Positions 36,171 through 46,655 of a stretch of 64,000 nt of DNA are shown here, piece by piece. The number at the start of each line of letters is the position of its first letter. The stretch's first letter is position 1. Source of the stretch: Scenedesmus sp. ARA3. Its lineage: Eukaryota; Chlorophyta; Chlorophyceae; Sphaeropleales; Scenedesmaceae. The stretch spans positions 62,001 to 126,000 of the forward strand of contig RWJK01001384.1 of the NCBI GenBank assembly GCA_004335835.1, in the 5' to 3' direction. Under the pieces are notes generated by a model. The model was not told where the DNA came from and ran no database searches. It worked only from the letters and a program-made list of their open reading frames with translations. The translations under genes and the position numbers were made by a program.

Positions 36171-37835
36171 GTGCGTGGGTCTGCAGGGTGAGGCGGGTGT
36201 GGTCATCCCTGATGACGGCTACCTGGCCAAGGCACACGCGCTGCTGAAGCAGCACAACGCACTGCTCATCGCTGACGAGGTGCAGACGGGGCTGGCGCGC
36301 ACAGGTGGGGCCAGCACCACCACCACCGGCATCGGCAGCACCAGCCTTTACGGAAAATGGCAGGGTTCAACAGCAGCAGCGTGAGCAGCAGGCAGTCTGC
36401 CGCCAACCACTGTCATGCGCCGAGCGGCTGCTGCTGCTGCTGCTGCTGCCGCTGCACACACAGGCAAGCTGATGTGCCAGGACTGGGACGGCATCAAGGC
36501 CGACATCCTCATCCTGGGCAAGGCCCTCAGCGGGGGCATGTACCCCGTGAGCGCGGTGCTGGCCAACGATGACATCATGCTCACCATCGGGCGCGGCGAG
36601 CACGGCAGCACCTACGGCGGCAACCCACTGGCAGCACGCGTGGGCAAGGCCGCACTGGAGGTGAGGTGGGGGACGAAGGGGCACCAATGTAACGATTCAG
36701 GACAAGGGAAGTGCTTTTGGAGGTTGGCAGTTTATCACAACAATAAAACATATGGCGCAGGGCTACCTGTGCAGATGCCGCGGCGTGCATTCTGTGGTAT
36801 GCGTGGTGCTTTGCTGCAAGCCCTACAGGCTCTGGTTGCAAGCATGATGCCTTGCTGACAGCCGCAACGTCTTCTGCTGCTGCTGCCGCTGCAGGTGCTG
36901 GTTGAGGAGCGGCTGGCTGAGCGTGCGCAGCACCTGGGGGAGCTGTTCAGGCAGCAGCTGCGCGGCATCAAGAGCGAGCGCGTGAAGACGGTGCGCGGCC
37001 GCGGCATGCTCAACGCGCTCGTGATCGAGGTGCGGCTGCGGCTTGCGTGTTATAATCAAGGAGCTAAAGGCTTTGTTTGCAGTGTTGTAATTGTTTGGCA
37101 GCCGTTGGGCCTCAAGGGTTGGATGTTGCAGGGGGTGGTGTGAGGTGTTGTTGTACAGTGCAAGTGTTACATGAGTGCCCCCGTGCCCTTGTGCTATGGT
37201 GACCTTGTGCAGTGTGGTGTGGCCTGCGCCTGCTGGAGCCGCAGTGTAGCTGCAACTCTACACCCATGTTTGCAATTATGTTTGTGTCAGCGCCACGGCA
37301 TGCTGCTATGGCTGCATGGGAGCTGCACCGCGGACTGCGTGGCGGCTGTGGTCTGCCTGCCTTGCCTGCATGTGCGTATCACGCCCTTGCTTTTGTGCTG
37401 TTTGTTTGCAGGGGAAGATACAGCATCAGTGCCAGGCACAGTTTATTTAATCTACCGGTTCTGCAGCCTAACTGCTCTCGCTTGAGCACTGCGCTCGTTA
37501 CCTCATCCTATATGACATCACACTGCCTGGTTTGCTTGATCATGCTTGCAGGAGAAGGACGGCATCAGTGCCTGGGAACCGTTCTCAATATAACCACTGC
37601 GATCAACTGCGATCAATGTTGTATCATGCGACACAACACCGCCTGATCATGCTTGCAGGAGAAGGGCGGCATCAGTGCTTGGGAGGTGTGCCTAAAGCTG
37701 CGTGACAACGGCCTGCTGACCAAGCCCACTCACGGTGACACCATCCGGCTGGCACCGCCGCTGGTGCTGACAGATGAGCAGTGCATGGAGGCTGCTGAGA
37801 TCATCAAGAGGACTATCCTGTCATATGACGCGTAA
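33730..37835 (+). CDS. OAT: Ornithine delta-aminotransferase
   Basis: Ten exons (33730-33861, 33948-34109, 34190-34253, 34648-34756, 35189-35319, 35697-35806, 36187-36304, 36464-36660, 36895-37029, 37659-37835) join in phase to 444 residues, the usual OAT size. It converts ornithine and 2-oxoglutarate to glutamate-5-semialdehyde and glutamate with pyridoxal phosphate, linking arginine breakdown to proline. Class-III aminotransferase marks are complete: [71 protein letters not shown] with the cofactor Asp near 266, [16 protein letters not shown] with the PLP-binding Lys near 295, and [10 protein letters not shown]. The first 40 residues lack acids at the very start and have Arg/Ala/Ser, consistent with mitochondrial import. 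Introns 4, 6 and 9 contain copies of neighbouring exon edges. The gene starts 432 bases from the divergent TARBP1 gene. Confidence 0.97.
34740..35005. repeat. Tandem copies of the OAT exon 4 donor region
   Basis: The end of exon 4 with its donor (gcctgcaagctggcacg followed by gtgagg) recurs at 34834, 94 bases on, and the shared intron part recurs a third time near 34950-35000. The third copy lacks the donor. Confidence 0.9.
35079..35110. repeat. Degenerate copy of the OAT exon 5 start
   Basis: ccaggcgctggagctgagac then gtgaag resembles the true exon 5 start at 35184-35212, including its acceptor. It lies about 105 bases upstream inside intron 4 and would not read in frame for long. Confidence 0.7.
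35892..35925. repeat. Copy of the OAT exon 6 end and donor
   Basis: The last 25 bases or so of exon 6 with the donor (true copy 35781-35810) recur 111 bases downstream in intron 6 and still read VAFVVEPIQ followed by a GT. Confidence 0.9.
37405..37690. repeat. Three copies of the OAT exon 10 start
   Basis: The acceptor plus first codons of the last exon occur at 37405-37437 (degenerate), 37537-37580 (near perfect) and 37644-37690 (true). Spacing is about 140 and 107 bases. Only the last copy continues to the stop. Confidence 0.9.
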
Positions 37836-39441
37836 TCGGCTGCAGGATGACACCCTGGATTACGCCCTGTATGCGTGAGCTGGAGTCGGGTGATGAGGCT
37901 GTGCGGTCTAGCGTCCTGCAAGTCAGTGGCATGAGACCTGGAATGTTTAGTGCATGATGCGGGCAGGTGCTGCTGCGTGATGCTTGCGCGCGGTCCAGCG
38001 AGAGTCGGAATGGCTTTCTCCTTGAGGTTGCACTCTTCCAGTTTGTTTCAAGGATCTAAACTGTAGGGTTGCTGGGGCCAACTGTATGATGCATGGGCCG
38101 CAGTTGTGGCCCGGGCTGCCGCCTCCGACTAAGGCGAGCAGTGGCGGCACACTGTAGCATCACTCAACACCAAGCACCAGCATGCACTCATAGCTGCAGC
38201 CATTGCTGAGCTGTGATGCCTGCTTGAGCTGCGATCAGCAAATGCTTGGGTGCCCTGCGTTGGGGAATGTCATGTCCTGTTGAAACTTGGCGTCTGTTGG
38301 TGCAGTGTTGCAAGCAATGCATGCAGCACACAGATTGAAGAGCAGCAGCACAACACAGCAGAGCAGCAGCACAGCAGCACAGCAGCTGCATTGTGGCACC
38401 ATTGTCTGCTGTGTGGGAGCTGTGCGGCTCAATAATTTATCATCATCTTGTTTGTGTTTTGCTTTGCGGTTGCTCTCCGGCTCTCAGACGTCATCGCATT
38501 GTATGCTGGCATGCTGCATGTTGCGGTGCATAGTTTGAGTGGCAGCACAGGTCTGCAGTGCGCCGGCCCTTTGCTAGCGTGCTGCAGCCATCTGTGTGTG
38601 CGTTTCTGAGGTATGCTGCGGCAAGTGCTGCCTGCGCCTTGCTGGCCACCATCTGTGGTGCTTCCAGACAGTTGCTATGGTATAGATGTTATTGGTTGGA
38701 TGGATTGAGAGGTTGCATTGTGGGTAAAACTTGTGGAGGATGACACGAGGACTGTTTATGTTTGCCAGCGGTGTTGCATGGTACAGTAATTGTGCACATG
38801 TGTGAGATACAGCACTGCTACCTGTACTCTGCCAGGACAGCAGCAGCAGCAGCAGCAGAAAAAGCGGCGAGAAAGCAGCGCTGGCGTGTGCACAGGCTCA
38901 AAAGCATCATGCGACACTTTCAAGTGACTGAAACTGTGCTGTGGTTCGTTTTTCTAGGTGCACGAAAATGTGGCTCATTGTTGCGAAATTCGCCCGTGCC
39001 GCCAACCCGAGCAACCATGCGTTCATGAGGCAGTGGCTGACATAGAACAAATTGGTCAATAAAAATTCTTCCGACTCGCAGATAGTTGCATCTTGTCCCA
39101 GATGGTGCCGCGAAAGTGTCACAAAGTCTGAAGCCGAGGCGCAGCGGGAAACACTCCTGGCAGCAATGCCAGGCTCCTTGCCATAGATGAGCTGAGTAGT
39201 ACCACGCAAGAGTATTTTTAATGTTCTCTCATTGGCTGCTTACGAGTGTAACACGTCCGTAACTGCGAGCACTGTTGAGGGCCACGTCCGGGCGAAGGAG
39301 TCTGCGATCACATGCTTCTAGTCAGTTGTCTGGATTGCAACACATTCTAAACTGAAAATTTAAACCGATGCAGTAGAGTTTTACATTGCACAGGCGCCGT
39401 GTAGGCGCTCCGGCAGTCTCAGCTGCTAGCCAGCTTGCAGA
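37836..39441. other. Intergenic region between OAT and the patatin-like gene
   Basis: 1606 bases. It should hold the OAT 3' UTR and the promoter of the patatin-like gene. There is CAG-rich low-complexity sequence near 38340-38390 and 38840-38860. A minus-strand open frame at 38907-39209 shows no recognisable domain or splice partners. No RNA gene was seen. Confidence 0.45.
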
Positions 39442-41671
39442 ATGGGCTGCAACGCCACAGTGCTGGCTGCTTTTCAGCAGGGACAGTTAGGTTTTGGTAT
39501 ATCGGATGCGGGATGGTTGATGCCGTGGTAAGCTACGCATTGGCTGCGTGCTGTGTCGTTGAGATCATGCTGCAGCAGCAGTCACACCCTCAGCACACCA
39601 TACCGCAGCTTACGGTGTTGAACCAGCAGTCGCTTGAATAGGGAACGCTCAGTTGGTTTGTCAGTGTTTCTTCAAGTACTTGTATGAACCCAAAGTCACA
39701 TCCCACAAGCACATGAGGCCAGCAGCGCATGCACGCCACCAGCCAACCCTGTGGCTTGTGCCTCACATCATGCTGCATGTGTTGGGCGCTTGCCCCTGCA
39801 GGTACTTTGGAGTGCTGTATGCTCTGCAGAAGCTTGGTATTGTCACTCCTGGGGTGACACCCATTGGCGGCGTGTCTGGCGGCTCTGTTGCAGCTGCCTC
39901 GTCATGCCTTGGGCTGGACTTCCCATCACAGGTGGGCGGCGGCAGCAGCAGCAGCAGCAGCATCCACCAGCGTAAACCAGCAGCAGCATCCACCAACATC
40001 TCCCATCAACTACTGCAGCACCAGTACCACACCTGACCTGACTGCACCGGCATTGACACATAGCTGCAGATTGCTGATCTCGTGCACTTGTGCAGGCGTC
40101 GAGTGACTCGGCACCGCAGGGCTGTACAGGGCAGCAAGGGCTAGCTAGCCGCGATGGTGTTACTACTCAATCATGTTCACAAGCGCTCACAAGCTCCCAC
40201 AACACCGCCAGCAACTTCCGGCTTGTAAATCTGATTACACCTTGCCGCACTGTTGGACCTTGCAGGTGCTGCCAGCAGTGGAAGCTGCCGCTGAGCAGTG
40301 CAGGACCACCAACCTGTGTGCAGGCAACCTGCACAATGTAATGGACCCCACCCTAAAAGCGCTGCTGCTGCCAGCCGCGTCGAATGCAACAGCGCTGGCA
40401 CGCTGCAAGGCCAACACGCAGATCTACGTCAGTGAGGGCCAGCCTGTGATTAGCATCCAGCCCGCCAGCCTGCTGCTGATGCGGGCCGCCAGCGTGCAGA
40501 TCAAGGGCTCACGGCCGCAGCTGATCGACAAGAGCAACGCCGAGGTGAGCGGGGCTGGCGTGTTGTGCTGTGCTGTGCAGCACTGATGTTTCGGCTGTGG
40601 CAGCAACTCTGGTTTTAAGACTTTGCCGTTGAGGGCAGCTGGGGCGCACAAGCCATAGCTGCGCGGAGCACTGGTTGCACCTGGCAGCATTTGCCCCACC
40701 ATGCAACGCTGCGTGCCGTAATGCGACGCTGCACACGTGGCAGCTGTTATGCATGGTGATCAGTGCTTGAGTGCCTTACACTGCTGGCTGTGCTTTCCGA
40801 TGACACAGGGCTTTGTGGATGGCATTGTTGCCAACTGGTTCATACCTTACTACTGGAGCCGCTTCGGGGCCTGGTCAACCACCTACAGGTACAGCGGCGG
40901 CAGCGGCAGCAGCAGCAGCATGTTGCCACAGCATGCGCCAAGCAATACCGCCTAGTCCACATCACGACAGACACGAGGCTAACAACAGAAATAGTGATGC
41001 TGACATTGGTGGCATGCACAGACATTTGATTCTTGGAAGCAGAACAACTAGAACAGTCTCACGTGATGTGTGAGCTATCCCGCGTGTGGCGCTTGCCTAC
41101 GCAACCGCAGCCGCATGGCATCCACACTCACTCCACACACCTGAGCCCTGTGTTGTGGTGCTGCAGGGGCCAGCCAGCATACGAGGGTTACTTCACGCGG
41201 CCTATGCCCTGCCCGACCAACTCAAAGCTGTGCATCCGCGTGTCCTCCCGTTACCCGGGGCCGCTCTGTGCCAAGGACAAGCTGTACGACTTTTTCGTAC
41301 GGCCGTTCTATCTGACGCCGAACCAGCCGCTATATCCGCAGCCGGCCGACATCCACCCCGGAAAGTATACGAAATGCAAGTATACGCCGATGGATCTGAG
41401 TGCGAGACTGTCGATAACGCCAGGCAGTCGGGAGGATCTGCAGTACCTGTTTGACCTCGGAAAAGCTGACGGCGCTGCTTGGGCAGCAGATGTGGGCCTC
41501 ACGAATCCAGCAGCGTGCCAGGCTGCTGCTGCAGCTGCTGCACTAGCTGATGCGGCAGCTGGCGCCGCTGCTGTGCTGGCAGCCGCACCTGCTGCTGCAG
41601 CTGAGGGAGAGCAGGGTGATGGCGCAGCAGGGGATGCTGCAGCAGCACCGGGCACTGCTCTTGGCCGTTGA
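39442..41671 (+). CDS. Patatin-like lipid acyl hydrolase
   Basis: Five exons (39442-39527, 39802-39931, 40266-40544, 40809-40888, 41167-41671) join in phase to 359 residues. The N-terminal LGFGISDAGWLMPWYFGVLY corresponds to the first strand and oxyanion turn of patatin-like lipases. GGVSGGS gives the nucleophile elbow G-x-S-x-G with Ser near residue 54. FVDGIV near residue 168 offers the catalytic Asp in a D-G motif, so a Ser-Asp dyad is complete. Family members hydrolyse phospholipids or galactolipids. The usual Gly-rich DGGGxRG loop is absent and replaced by the SDAGW turn, a form I recall from algal members but cannot prove here. The C-terminal exon carries a Tyr/Pro-rich part and ends in an Ala-rich tail. 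No clear transit peptide precedes the domain; an upstream exon is possible, because the ATG lies two bases after a CAG. Confidence 0.8.
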
Positions 41672-43029
41672 GGTCGATTGTGCTCATCGCACTTCAAGAT
41701 GTCAGCTACCTTAGCACACTATTCTGCTGTGGAGGGCTAGCAAGGGTAGATCAGGCAGGTAGTACTGGGTGCTGCAAGCTGTGCTGCTACACAGCGCAGC
41801 ACCACACTGCGGGGTGTAGCAGAGTTAAGTAAAGTGCATGTTGTATGCCGGCAGGATGTTTTGTTGAGATGCGTGAGCATCTGTCATGCAGTTGAGTTCC
41901 ACGTAGTGCGTCTGCAGTAGCCGGCCTGACCCTCTGTCAGGGCCTGGACAATGCTGCCACTGCCGCTGCCCTCACCTCATTGATTGCAGTCAACTGCACG
42001 GCGCACGGCTACTAAGGCTGTCTGCTGTGCTTGAGCTTGTGAAATGCTGTTGGGTGACGCCGGTGTGGGTGGGCTGGTGTTTTCAAATTTCAAGAGCTGT
42101 GTTTGTGTGCTGAGAGGAAGCACTGCACAGGAACAGGTTGGGACAAGGATCCGGAGTTTGTGTGAAGAGTTGCAGCGACCGCAATGGCTGGGTTGCTTGG
42201 GCCACCTTGAGAGTGTTCAATCGCCTGATGCTGCGCAAGCGTCAGGATGTATACTGTTGCGGAGCAATGTTAACATTGCAACGTTGCACGACCTCTGGTG
42301 CTGTGCAGGTCACGATTGTACAAAACTCCAAATCAGTCATTGGATAGAGGTTAACAGACCAGGCACACAACCCTCCAGATCAAGGCTCAATATCCAACAG
42401 CAATGCGCACATGTATCGGGAGCAGCGGTGTAAGAGCACACATGATCTTAATGCCGCCGCCGCCGCTGCTGCTGATGCCGTCAGTGCTACCACTAGTAAA
42501 ACATCGTGCAGCATGCCAGCAGGTGCGAAAGAGCATGCAGCGACACAGCATGAAAATGCCGCTGCCAGTTGGATCTCGCAACAGCTCGTGTCTGGCATAT
42601 GCATGCATGCCACGTGTGTCCCAACCGCAAATGCTACAATGCAGGGCACAGCAGGAGCAAGCAGACAGCCGGCTCCTGCCGAAAAAAAGAACAGCAAGCA
42701 ACTGCTCCACAGCGCTTAACACACTAGAAAAGGCGCGCATGAGACAGCCAGCCGCCACCGCCGGCTGCTGCAGCTCACTGCACGCAGCAGCTGCTGTATG
42801 GCTGCCTGCTGCAATTACGGAACGCCTGTGTTGCCAACACCTTGCAGTGCAAGGCGCACTGCACATGCAACAGTGTCCCAGCAACTGTACTCCCAACAGT
42901 CTCGCAACAGTCGCCCAGCAATGCCCGTACTTTGCCCTCCAATCACTGCTTTACCACCAACAGCAGCACTGCAGGGAACTGCTTGCTGCTGCCGCTGCCG
43001 CTGCCGCTGCTGCTGCTGCTGCTGCTGGC
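41672..43029. other. Convergent intergenic region
   Basis: 1358 bases between the ends of the patatin-like gene (plus) and PPIL3 (minus). It should hold both 3' UTRs. A CTG/GCC-rich run lies next to the PPIL3 stop (about 42985-43027). Other open frames look random. No RNA gene was seen. Confidence 0.45.
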
Positions 43030-44961
43030 TCAGCCCGCGATGGGGTTTGCGTGCATGGTGACCCTGTTGATGCGCAGCTCCTGCTTGGGCCGGTCTGTCG
43101 CATCCACCGGCACCTTCTCCATCTTGTCCAGCGTGTCTAGCCCGTCAATCACCTGCGGTTTTGTGGCGGGCAGCAGCAGCCGGGGCTAAGCTGGAGCAAG
43201 GGTTCAGTCTGTGTCGGTCGAAACAGCATCCACCGGCACCTTCTCCATCTTGTCCAGCGTGTCTAGGCCGTCAATGACCTGCGGTTTTGCGGCAGGCAGC
43301 AGCAGCCGGGGATTAGCTGGAGCAAGGGTTCAGTCAGTGTGGGTCAAGGTAACAGCTTCCAGTGGCACCTTCTCCATCTTGTCCAGCGTGTCTAGGCCGT
43401 CAATCACCTGCGGTTTTGCGGCAGGCAGCAGCAGGCGGGGTTTAGCTGGAGCAAGGGTTCAGTCTGTGTGGGTCAAGGTAACAGCTTCTAGTGGCACCTT
43501 CTCCATCTTGTCCAGCGTGTCTCAGCCGTCAATCACCTGCGGTTTTGTGGCAGGCAGCAGCCGCGGTTTAGGTGGAGCAAGGGTTCAGTCTGTGTGGGTC
43601 AAGGTAACAGCTTCCAGTGGCACCTTCCTCCATCTTGTCCAGCGGGTCTAGACCATCAATCACCTGCGGTTTAGTGGCAGGCAGCAGCAGCAGCCGGGGT
43701 TAAGCTGGAGCAAAGGTTCAGTCTGTGTGGGTCAAAGTAACAGCTTCCAGTGGCACCTTCTCCGGAACCTCACAGCTGCAAACGCACACTTCCTAGCGCA
43801 CTTCCCAGTGCACTTCCCAGTACAGTTCCCAGTGCACTTCCAACTGCACTTCCCAATGCACTTCCCACCACGCAGCCGCCCTCCTCACCTGCCCGAAAAC
43901 CGTGTACTTCCCATTCAGGTGTGCGTGCGCCTTGTAGGTCACAAAGAACTGGCTGCCATTGGTGTTAGGCCCGCTATTGGCCATCGACACCACGCCGCGC
44001 TTGCTGTGCTTGAGCGCGTCGCTGATCTCGTCAGGGAACTTGCCGTTTGGCGTGGCGTAGATGGACTTGCCTCCTTTGCCTGTGCCTGTGGGGTCGCCTG
44101 TAATGAGGCGCAGCACAGTTGTGATGTAATGATGATGAAAGACAGCTCGAGGTTGATACGCGTGTGCGGTGCAGTGGGGATGTGCGGTGCATGACGCAGA
44201 ATGCTGGTGGAAAGCAGTTGAAGGCTGTTATCATGGAGTTTGCAGAAGTTTGAAGCATGCAAAGCAAACGGATCAAGTTTACAACTTTCTGCATGTAAGC
44301 AATCGGCTGAAGCTGTGTGGCCTAGCAGCGGAGGGTGTGCTACACGGCAGTGCTGGATTTGCATCAGCTGCTTCATGCCCATGCTTGCAGGTAGCGCTTG
44401 CAGAGCCTGTTCATATTATTGGAGTATGCTGCTTGTTGTCATTGCCGCGCCGAGCAGTACAGCTGCTTTCACTGGCCAGGCAAGGCTGGTGCACCGCTGC
44501 GGCGGGCCTCTCGTTGATGCAGCAGCAGCAGCATTGCACGGCTCCTGCCGCCAGCGCTGCCGCGGCAACCATACGTCCCTGACCTGATGCATAGCTGTTG
44601 CTGCTGCTGCTGCTGCCGGTGTGTTGCTGTGCTCACCGCCTTGAATCATGAAGCCCTTGATGTTCCTGTGAAAGGTGACTCCATCATAGTAGTTGCTAGC
44701 ACACAGCGCTAAGAAGTTCTCACATGCTTTGGGCGCCTGCAGGTGCAGCAGCATGCGTGAATGATACTGAGTCGATGTGCGGCAGCAGCAACAGAGGCAA
44801 ACAAAAGAACAGCAGCAGCAACAGCAGCAGCAGCAGTGGCGGAGAAGCCATGTTCCAGGCTGCTGCATAGCACCCGGCGCTCCTGCACTGCAAACACCCA
44901 CCTGCTCGCAGAACAGCTCTATCTTTAAGTCACCTAGGTTTGTGTGCAAAGTCACGCTCAT
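43030..44961 (-). CDS. PPIL3: PPIL3-type peptidyl-prolyl cis-trans isomerase (cyclophilin)
   Basis: Four exons (44902-44961, 44637-44736, 43889-44097, 43030-43152) join in phase to 163 residues, matching the 161 of human PPIL3 nearly end to end. The start reads [20 protein letters not shown]. Catalytic cyclophilin residues are present: Arg, Phe, Met and Gln in [17 protein letters not shown] and the [10 protein letters not shown] block. The C-terminus is [10 protein letters not shown]. The enzyme rotates Xaa-Pro peptide bonds; PPIL3 proteins are found with the spliceosome, so a nuclear splicing role is likely by homology. Compared with the human protein, [11 protein letters not shown] replaces the shorter NSIWGKKF loop. 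Intron 3 holds about five tandem copies of the start of the last exon, each with its own acceptor; only the copy nearest the stop extends into the full exon. Confidence 0.96.
43109..43770. repeat. About 128-bp tandem array of a PPIL3 exon start
   Basis: The marker ggcaccttctcc recurs at 43109, 43235, 43364, 43493, 43619 and 43752, a period of 126-133 bases. The first position is the true exon 4; four following copies are nearly complete and the last is truncated. Each copy includes the minus-strand acceptor and codons for [15 protein letters not shown] (with small changes). Confidence 0.95.
43789..43870. repeat. 12-bp tandem repeat next to the PPIL3 exon 3 donor
   Basis: About seven units of the type cttcccagtgca with single-base changes. 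On the transcribed strand it starts 18 bases after the donor at 43889, within intron 3 and just before the 128-bp array. Confidence 0.9.
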
Positions 44962-46655
44962 TCAACACTGCTGCCGGGCACAGCCCTGCTGCTGCTGCAG
45001 ACCAAAGCGCGTAATCGATTTTGAACGGCTCTATCACTAACACGTGCTTCGTATATACCGCTTAAGTTACCGAAGACTGAACCTGGTTCTCCACACAGCT
45101 TGCAAGTAAGGCGTACTGCGTAGGACGAGGCAACACTGCTGGGGTTCAACTGGGCTTGTTTGAACGCCTGTTGCTTGGGACGCTTGACAGCGGACAGCTT
45201 GGAGCAAGATGCACAGCACTTTATTATTTGTAGTTTCTTGCAGCTGAACACGAGCATAAACACTGCTTGAACGACCTGGCTGAGATATCTCAGCATCGAT
45301 GCTGGCACTGTACAGCCACCTTGGCAAGGTGGGGAAGCTTCCTGTGCTGAACATCACCCTGCTGGTGGCCAAGGGGGCATAGGGTGTGCTCAGGGCGACT
45401 CATCGACAATCGCATGGAACTAGTGGGAATGCTCTCTGCATGTGGTTTTCCTGTACTGACACAGGCGAATGGCTGCCAGCGTACGTGGTGTCCCCTGCGT
45501 GTTACATTCGATGAAGCAGAAGTTCAATCGACAAGCACATAGTAGGGTGAGCTGGAGTAGACGCGCTCCGCTCTGTCAGATCAAGGCTGGTCAGAGAGTC
45601 CACCACAAGACTGCTGTCGAGTCCTAACCACGGACGTGTGCAGGAAATCCCTGCCAGGGATGGCTCCAGCATTTTCTCAGGCCACTGCTGCCGGACGATG
45701 GATGTGAGTGTATTCTAAGTGAGATCATATCACATGAATAGCTGGTTGGCTCCTGCCACTGCCTTGATTATGGGTGCTTAACCTTTCGCTTGCAATCGTG
45801 CCTGCTGGCAGTGCTTGGTCTAACCAGCCTGGCATGGCAGAACTCAACCACCCCTCAATCCAGAGGTGACCAGCTGAGCGGAAAGAGCTTTCTGATCTGC
45901 GTTCTAGGCAAAGTGAATATAACAGCTGCTTTGCTGCGTTGCTTGCATGACTGCTCCATCACCAAGGACGACTACAGCCCTGAACTTCAGCATCTGCTGT
46001 ACGGCCGTGGTCAGACCAATCACACCTGATTTTGCTTGATATATGTAAAGGACAACTTATGAGCTTGGCTGCCAGTCAAATCAACGCCTTTTCGACGAGC
46101 CCTTGAACCCGTTTCAGCGCTGGCGACAGCTCGCTGCCCGTTCATCCGGGTCCAAGCACATGTTTCGTTGATTAGGCTACCGCATCAGCTGGGTATTGTT
46201 CAGGAGGCAGCTAGGAAGAATGGGCTTCACTTCCACGCCAGTGCCTGCGTCGTGACCTGCTTTGCCCTTCGATCAGCAGAAATTCGTGATCATTTTGTTA
46301 CGTAAGACACCTTGAAAAACCTTACCCTGCTGGTGGCTACAGCGAGTCACGGGGCAGCATCATCAGCACTCTGCTGCAGGGAGAGCGGTGCCGAGCAGTG
46401 GTAAGCCCTCACGAATACAAATGGCGTGTAAATTTGATCTGTGTCGAGCGTCGACGTCAGAAGCACGCAGGGAACCAGCGCAAGCAGCAGTCGCAACCCT
46501 GCCAGCAGTATGTCCAGCAATGCGATGCCTGATTGCCCGGTGTTCGCTGGATCAGGCTCTGATCACTTGGTTCGTTGGGTCACGAACGTGCCTGCTGCCT
46601 GCAGAAGGTGTTTAGGCAACGCGAGCCAGCCAAGGCTCGGTGACTGAGCAGAGGG
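44962..46655. other. Divergent intergenic region
   Basis: 1694 bases between the PPIL3 start (minus) and the WD40 start (plus). Both promoters lie here. A plus-strand open frame at 45790-46029 and a short one at 45297-45380 look protein-like in composition but match nothing I recognise and have no splice partners; decayed mobile DNA is possible. No RNA gene was seen. Confidence 0.4.

Noticed and set aside
38907..39209. Minus-strand open frame that looked like part of a mobile element
   Set aside because: No recognisable transposase or polymerase motif, no terminal repeats and no partner exons.
43109..43770. Regularly spaced repeats that could suggest a CRISPR array
   Set aside because: Units are head-to-tail copies of a PPIL3 exon edge, with no unique spacers and in a eukaryotic intron.
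45790..46029. Plus-strand open frame between PPIL3 and the WD40 gene
   Set aside because: Protein-like composition but no ATG context, domain or splice chain I could support.
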